NCBI GenBank assembly: GCA_002763335.1
Contig: PEYS01000008.1
Span: 3,995 to 9,914, forward strand
Reading direction: 5' to 3'
Length of the DNA stretch: 5,920 nucleotides
DNA from: Candidatus Woesearchaeota archaeon CG08_land_8_20_14_0_20_47_9
GTDB taxonomy: Archaea > Nanobdellota > Nanobdellia > Woesearchaeales > CG1-02-47-18
The position numbers and the translations under genes are program-made. Numbering within the stretch: position 1 is the first letter of the stretch; every line of letters starts with the position of its first letter. This document shows positions 4,129-5,920 of this stretch, in pieces. The notes below the pieces were generated by a model. That model saw only the letters and a program-made list of their open reading frames with translations. It was not told where the DNA came from and made no database searches.

Positions 4129-5920
4129 ATGAAAAAAGAGGCATTATTGGTATGTGCATTGCTTATTCTCCTTGGTTTAACTGCCTCAGTCTCTGCTGAT
4201 GCAATTGAGGAAGAGATCGATTCAATAGTGTATTACGCTGAGCAATACGAGCTGGGAAAGATCAATTATCTGCAGCTTGTAGTATATGAAAACACGATCA
4301 GGGAGGAGATCAACAGCCAGCTAGGGCAAGAATACGTGGTTGAGGGAGACTGGGTTCACAGGGGTCTAACTCAAGAGGATGTAAAAAGGTTATTTGGCCA
4401 GCCCACAGAGATGACCAACTGGGTGTGGGTGATCAATGAAGAGCATGATGAGCGTATCGATGAGAAGCTCCCCAGATGGGAGAAGAGGCTCTTTGATGGC
4501 AGAAAGATTATAATAACATTTAATGCTTGGCCGCAGATAATAAAAAGGGAAGATGAGATAATAAAGTTCTACGAAGTTGACTTCCGAATAAGGTTCAAGA
4601 CACACTACGAATTTAATATAGATGACATGCTCAAAGAGATTGAATACCTAGGAGATCAATATGTAGAGAATAAGCAGAATGGAGAAGAATTAGTAAAGAA
4701 AGCAGTTGAATACGGAAGATTCCTACAAGCCTATCTCGAGCAGAACAACGATGACTGTAAGAGTGTTATGAATGACTTCTTTGATGCTGGGGATAAGAGA
4801 GCGCAGCAGAAGAAGGCAAGGTTTAGAGTACATGCCTATGAAGGTGAAAACCTGCTTCTCAGGATTAATGTAGAGGCGTGTGAGAGCTGCGAATGGCCTC
4901 ATGTAAATATGTGGTTTGATATTGATGTATTCGGCAGAGGGTTTAAGCAAAAGGATCAAAAACAAGCCTTAGAGAAGGACATTCACAAATCATTTGAAGA
5001 GCTAAGTACAGAAGAGCTTAATGCTGAACTTGAAAAAGCAATCAAAGAATTAGTATTGTTAATTAGAGAGGGTGATAAGGCAGGGAGGTTTATAAACCCT
5101 GAGAAGATCGCTTATTATAGGACAGCTTTAGAGAGAATAAACCGCTTTCTCGATGAAAGATACTATGAGGACAAATGGCTTAGAGAAGAAAACTATGCGA
5201 AGAGGTTAGCATTTCTCACTGACTTGTTAGGCAGATATGGAGATGTTGAGAAGGAAGCGATCACAGAAATCAGGTACGAGAACAGGTTGGTTGAGAAATT
5301 TGAAGAGGTTACGCATAAGTATTGTAGGCATATTGGAGCGTTCTCATGCGACCTTGATGAGGGGTGTAAGGAAGGCGAATGCATTGCTGCAAAGGGTGGC
5401 CTTGAAGACTGTCACAACAATATTGATGATGACGGCGATGGAATTACTGATTGCCCAGATCCTGATTGCGCAGTAGAGTGCGGCTGGATATGTAAGGATG
5501 TATGCCAGGAGGAATGCTGGCCGTGCAATGAGAGGGAATGCACGTCAGTATGCAAGGAGTGCTGGGAGTGCAAAGGAGATTGTGAAGATGTCTGCAGAGA
5601 TACGTGCTGGAAATGCCAGAAAGAGAAGTGCGAATCACAACCAGTTTGTGAGAATTGTCAGAGATGCCAGCGGAACGCCTGGGACGAATATGAAGAGGAA
5701 AAATGTAAGCGGATTTGTAATGCCTGCGAGGATTGTGCAGATTGTGAAAACTGCCAGAATGGTCTGAAATACAGGGAGTGCAGAGACGTATGTGAAGATA
5801 CATGCTGGGAATGCAAGAGGGAGAAATGCCATGACCTGAATGTATGTAAAATGTGCTGGGATTGCCAGGAAAGAGGTGGTGATTGTAAAAGCACTTGCGA
5901 TGGTTGTTGGGAGTGTGAGA
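4129..5920 (+). CDS. Secreted cysteine-rich repeat protein, 3' partial, unknown function
   Basis: I do not recognise the family as a whole. The frame is open for 597 codons and runs off the window. A signal peptide covers about 1-24 (MKKEALLVCALLILLGLTAS, then VSA before Asp24), with cleavage likely after VSA. Residues 25-160 form a mixed charged region; GLTQEDVKRLFGQPTE (79-94) faintly recalls the BamE/SmpA motif. Residues 165-400 are mostly charged predicted helix, with CESCEW at 251-256. From 399 the protein turns Cys-rich: C399, C407, C413, C418, then C428-HNNIDDDGDGITDC-PDPDC447, a calcium-loop-like motif found in many surface proteins. From 451 to 597 there are 35 Cys in 147 residues, including six CWxC motifs. 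There is no CxxCH, so it is not a multihaem cytochrome. The Cys-rich part is likely disulfide-bonded or metal-binding outside the cell. ATG 4129 is chosen for the signal peptide and TATA box; an in-frame ATG at 4036 would bury the signal peptide. Confidence 0.85.
   Translation, partial: MKKEALLVCALLILLGLTASVSADAIEEEIDSIVYYAEQYELGKINYLQLVVYENTIREEINSQLGQEYVVEGDWVHRGLTQEDVKRLFGQPTEMTNWVWVINEEHDERIDEKLPRWEKRLFDGRKIIITFNAWPQIIKREDEIIKFYEVDFRIRFKTHYEFNIDDMLKEIEYLGDQYVENKQNGEELVKKAVEYGRFLQAYLEQNNDDCKSVMNDFFDAGDKRAQQKKARFRVHAYEGENLLLRINVEACESCEWPHVNMWFDIDVFGRGFKQKDQKQALEKDIHKSFEELSTEELNAELEKAIKELVLLIREGDKAGRFINPEKIAYYRTALERINRFLDERYYEDKWLREENYAKRLAFLTDLLGRYGDVEKEAITEIRYENRLVEKFEEVTHKYCRHIGAFSCDLDEGCKEGECIAAKGGLEDCHNNIDDDGDGITDCPDPDCAVECGWICKDVCQEECWPCNERECTSVCKECWECKGDCEDVCRDTCWKCQKEKCESQPVCENCQRCQRNAWDEYEEEKCKRICNACEDCADCENCQNGLKYRECRDVCEDTCWECKREKCHDLNVCKMCWDCQERGGDCKSTCDGCWECE
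5410..5469 (+). other. DDDGDG calcium-loop-like motif within the secreted protein
   Basis: Residues 428-447 read C-HNNIDDDGDGITD-C-PDPD-C. This is the recurring C-x-N-x-x-DDDxDGxxDCxDPDC element of bacterial and archaeal surface proteins. The Asp spacing (D433, D435, D437, D441) resembles EF-hand/dockerin or thrombospondin type 3 calcium loops. It marks the border between the helical ectodomain and the Cys-rich repeats. Confidence 0.7.
5491..5920 (+). repeat. Tandem cysteine-rich protein repeats (CxxxCxxxCWxC units)
   Basis: Five diverged units are visible, running past the window edge. Unit A (residues 455-484) has Cys spacings 4,4,3,5,4,3,3. Unit B (485-525) has 4,4,3,5,6,3,3. Unit C (526-550) has 4,3,3,3,3. 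Unit D (551-585) has 4,4,3,5,6,3,3, identical to B. Unit E (from 586) has 4,3,3 and is cut off. B and D share C-x-DVC-x-DTCW-x-C-x-x-EKC, and each is followed by a shorter unit (C, E), so a higher-order repeat of about 60-66 residues is likely. Only the Cys pattern and a few residues are conserved. The DNA itself has diverged, so this is an old rather than a recent duplication. Confidence 0.8.

Noticed and set aside
4390..4965. Minus-strand open frames at 4390-4605 and 4723-4965
   Set aside because: They lie fully within the long plus-strand reading frame with a signal peptide and show no ribosome-binding site or domain.
5444..5894. Several open frames opposite or out of phase with the Cys-rich region
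   Set aside because: They are shadows produced by the biased composition of the Cys-rich repeats (TGC/TGT/GAG codons). They have no start signals and no recognisable protein features.
5410..5920. Multihaem cytochrome as the identity of the Cys-rich tail
   Set aside because: No CxxCH motif occurs; the one His right after a Cys in the repeats (C567-H568) lacks the second Cys at the required spacing.

Overview
The window is archaeal. It carries TFS and TFE (archaeal RNA polymerase accessory factors), an ER-type (Ser/His) signal peptidase, an archaeal THUMP protein of the Tan1 type, a stand-alone YhbY-type RNA-binding protein and TruD. Three genes have a GGTG Shine-Dalgarno core 5-6 nt before the start codon. 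At least two others have a TATA-like box about 27 nt before the start codon and no Shine-Dalgarno, as expected for leaderless transcripts. The long insert in the signal peptidase and the secreted Cys-rich protein with an NNIDDDGDG motif recall DPANN archaea (Woesearchaeota/Pacearchaeota-like). That placement is an impression from memory, not a search result.

Layout. (1) 1-1404, plus strand: a tight run of signal peptidase (5' end cut by the window edge), tfs and tfe, with gaps of 4 and 10 nt. (2) 1425-1673, minus strand: a small single-pass membrane protein with a charged helical tail, convergent with tfe. (3) 1674-1843: a divergent promoter region. (4) 1844-2899: truD on plus, meeting yhbY (2896-3165, minus) tail to tail with the two stop codons sharing TTAA. 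(5) 3166-3276: a second divergent promoter region, with back-to-back TATA boxes and a leader hairpin in front of the THUMP gene (3277-3819). (6) 3820-4128: a 309-nt gene-free stretch, possibly holding a decayed scrap of a tyrosine recombinase on the minus strand. (7) 4129 to the window end: a large open reading frame with no stop codon in the window. It encodes a secreted protein of at least 597 residues ending in an extremely cysteine-rich repeat domain.

Functionally, the left and middle parts are core information processing: transcript cleavage and initiation factors, tRNA pseudouridylation, tRNA acetylation adaptor and ribosome-associated RNA binding. A protein-export protease lies at the left edge. 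The right edge is different. It is a lineage-specific extracellular protein with a signal peptide, a mostly helical charged ectodomain, one calcium-loop-like DDDGDG motif and then tandem CxxxCxxxCWxC units (35 Cys in the last 147 visible residues). This is the most unusual object in the window, and its C-terminus lies outside it.
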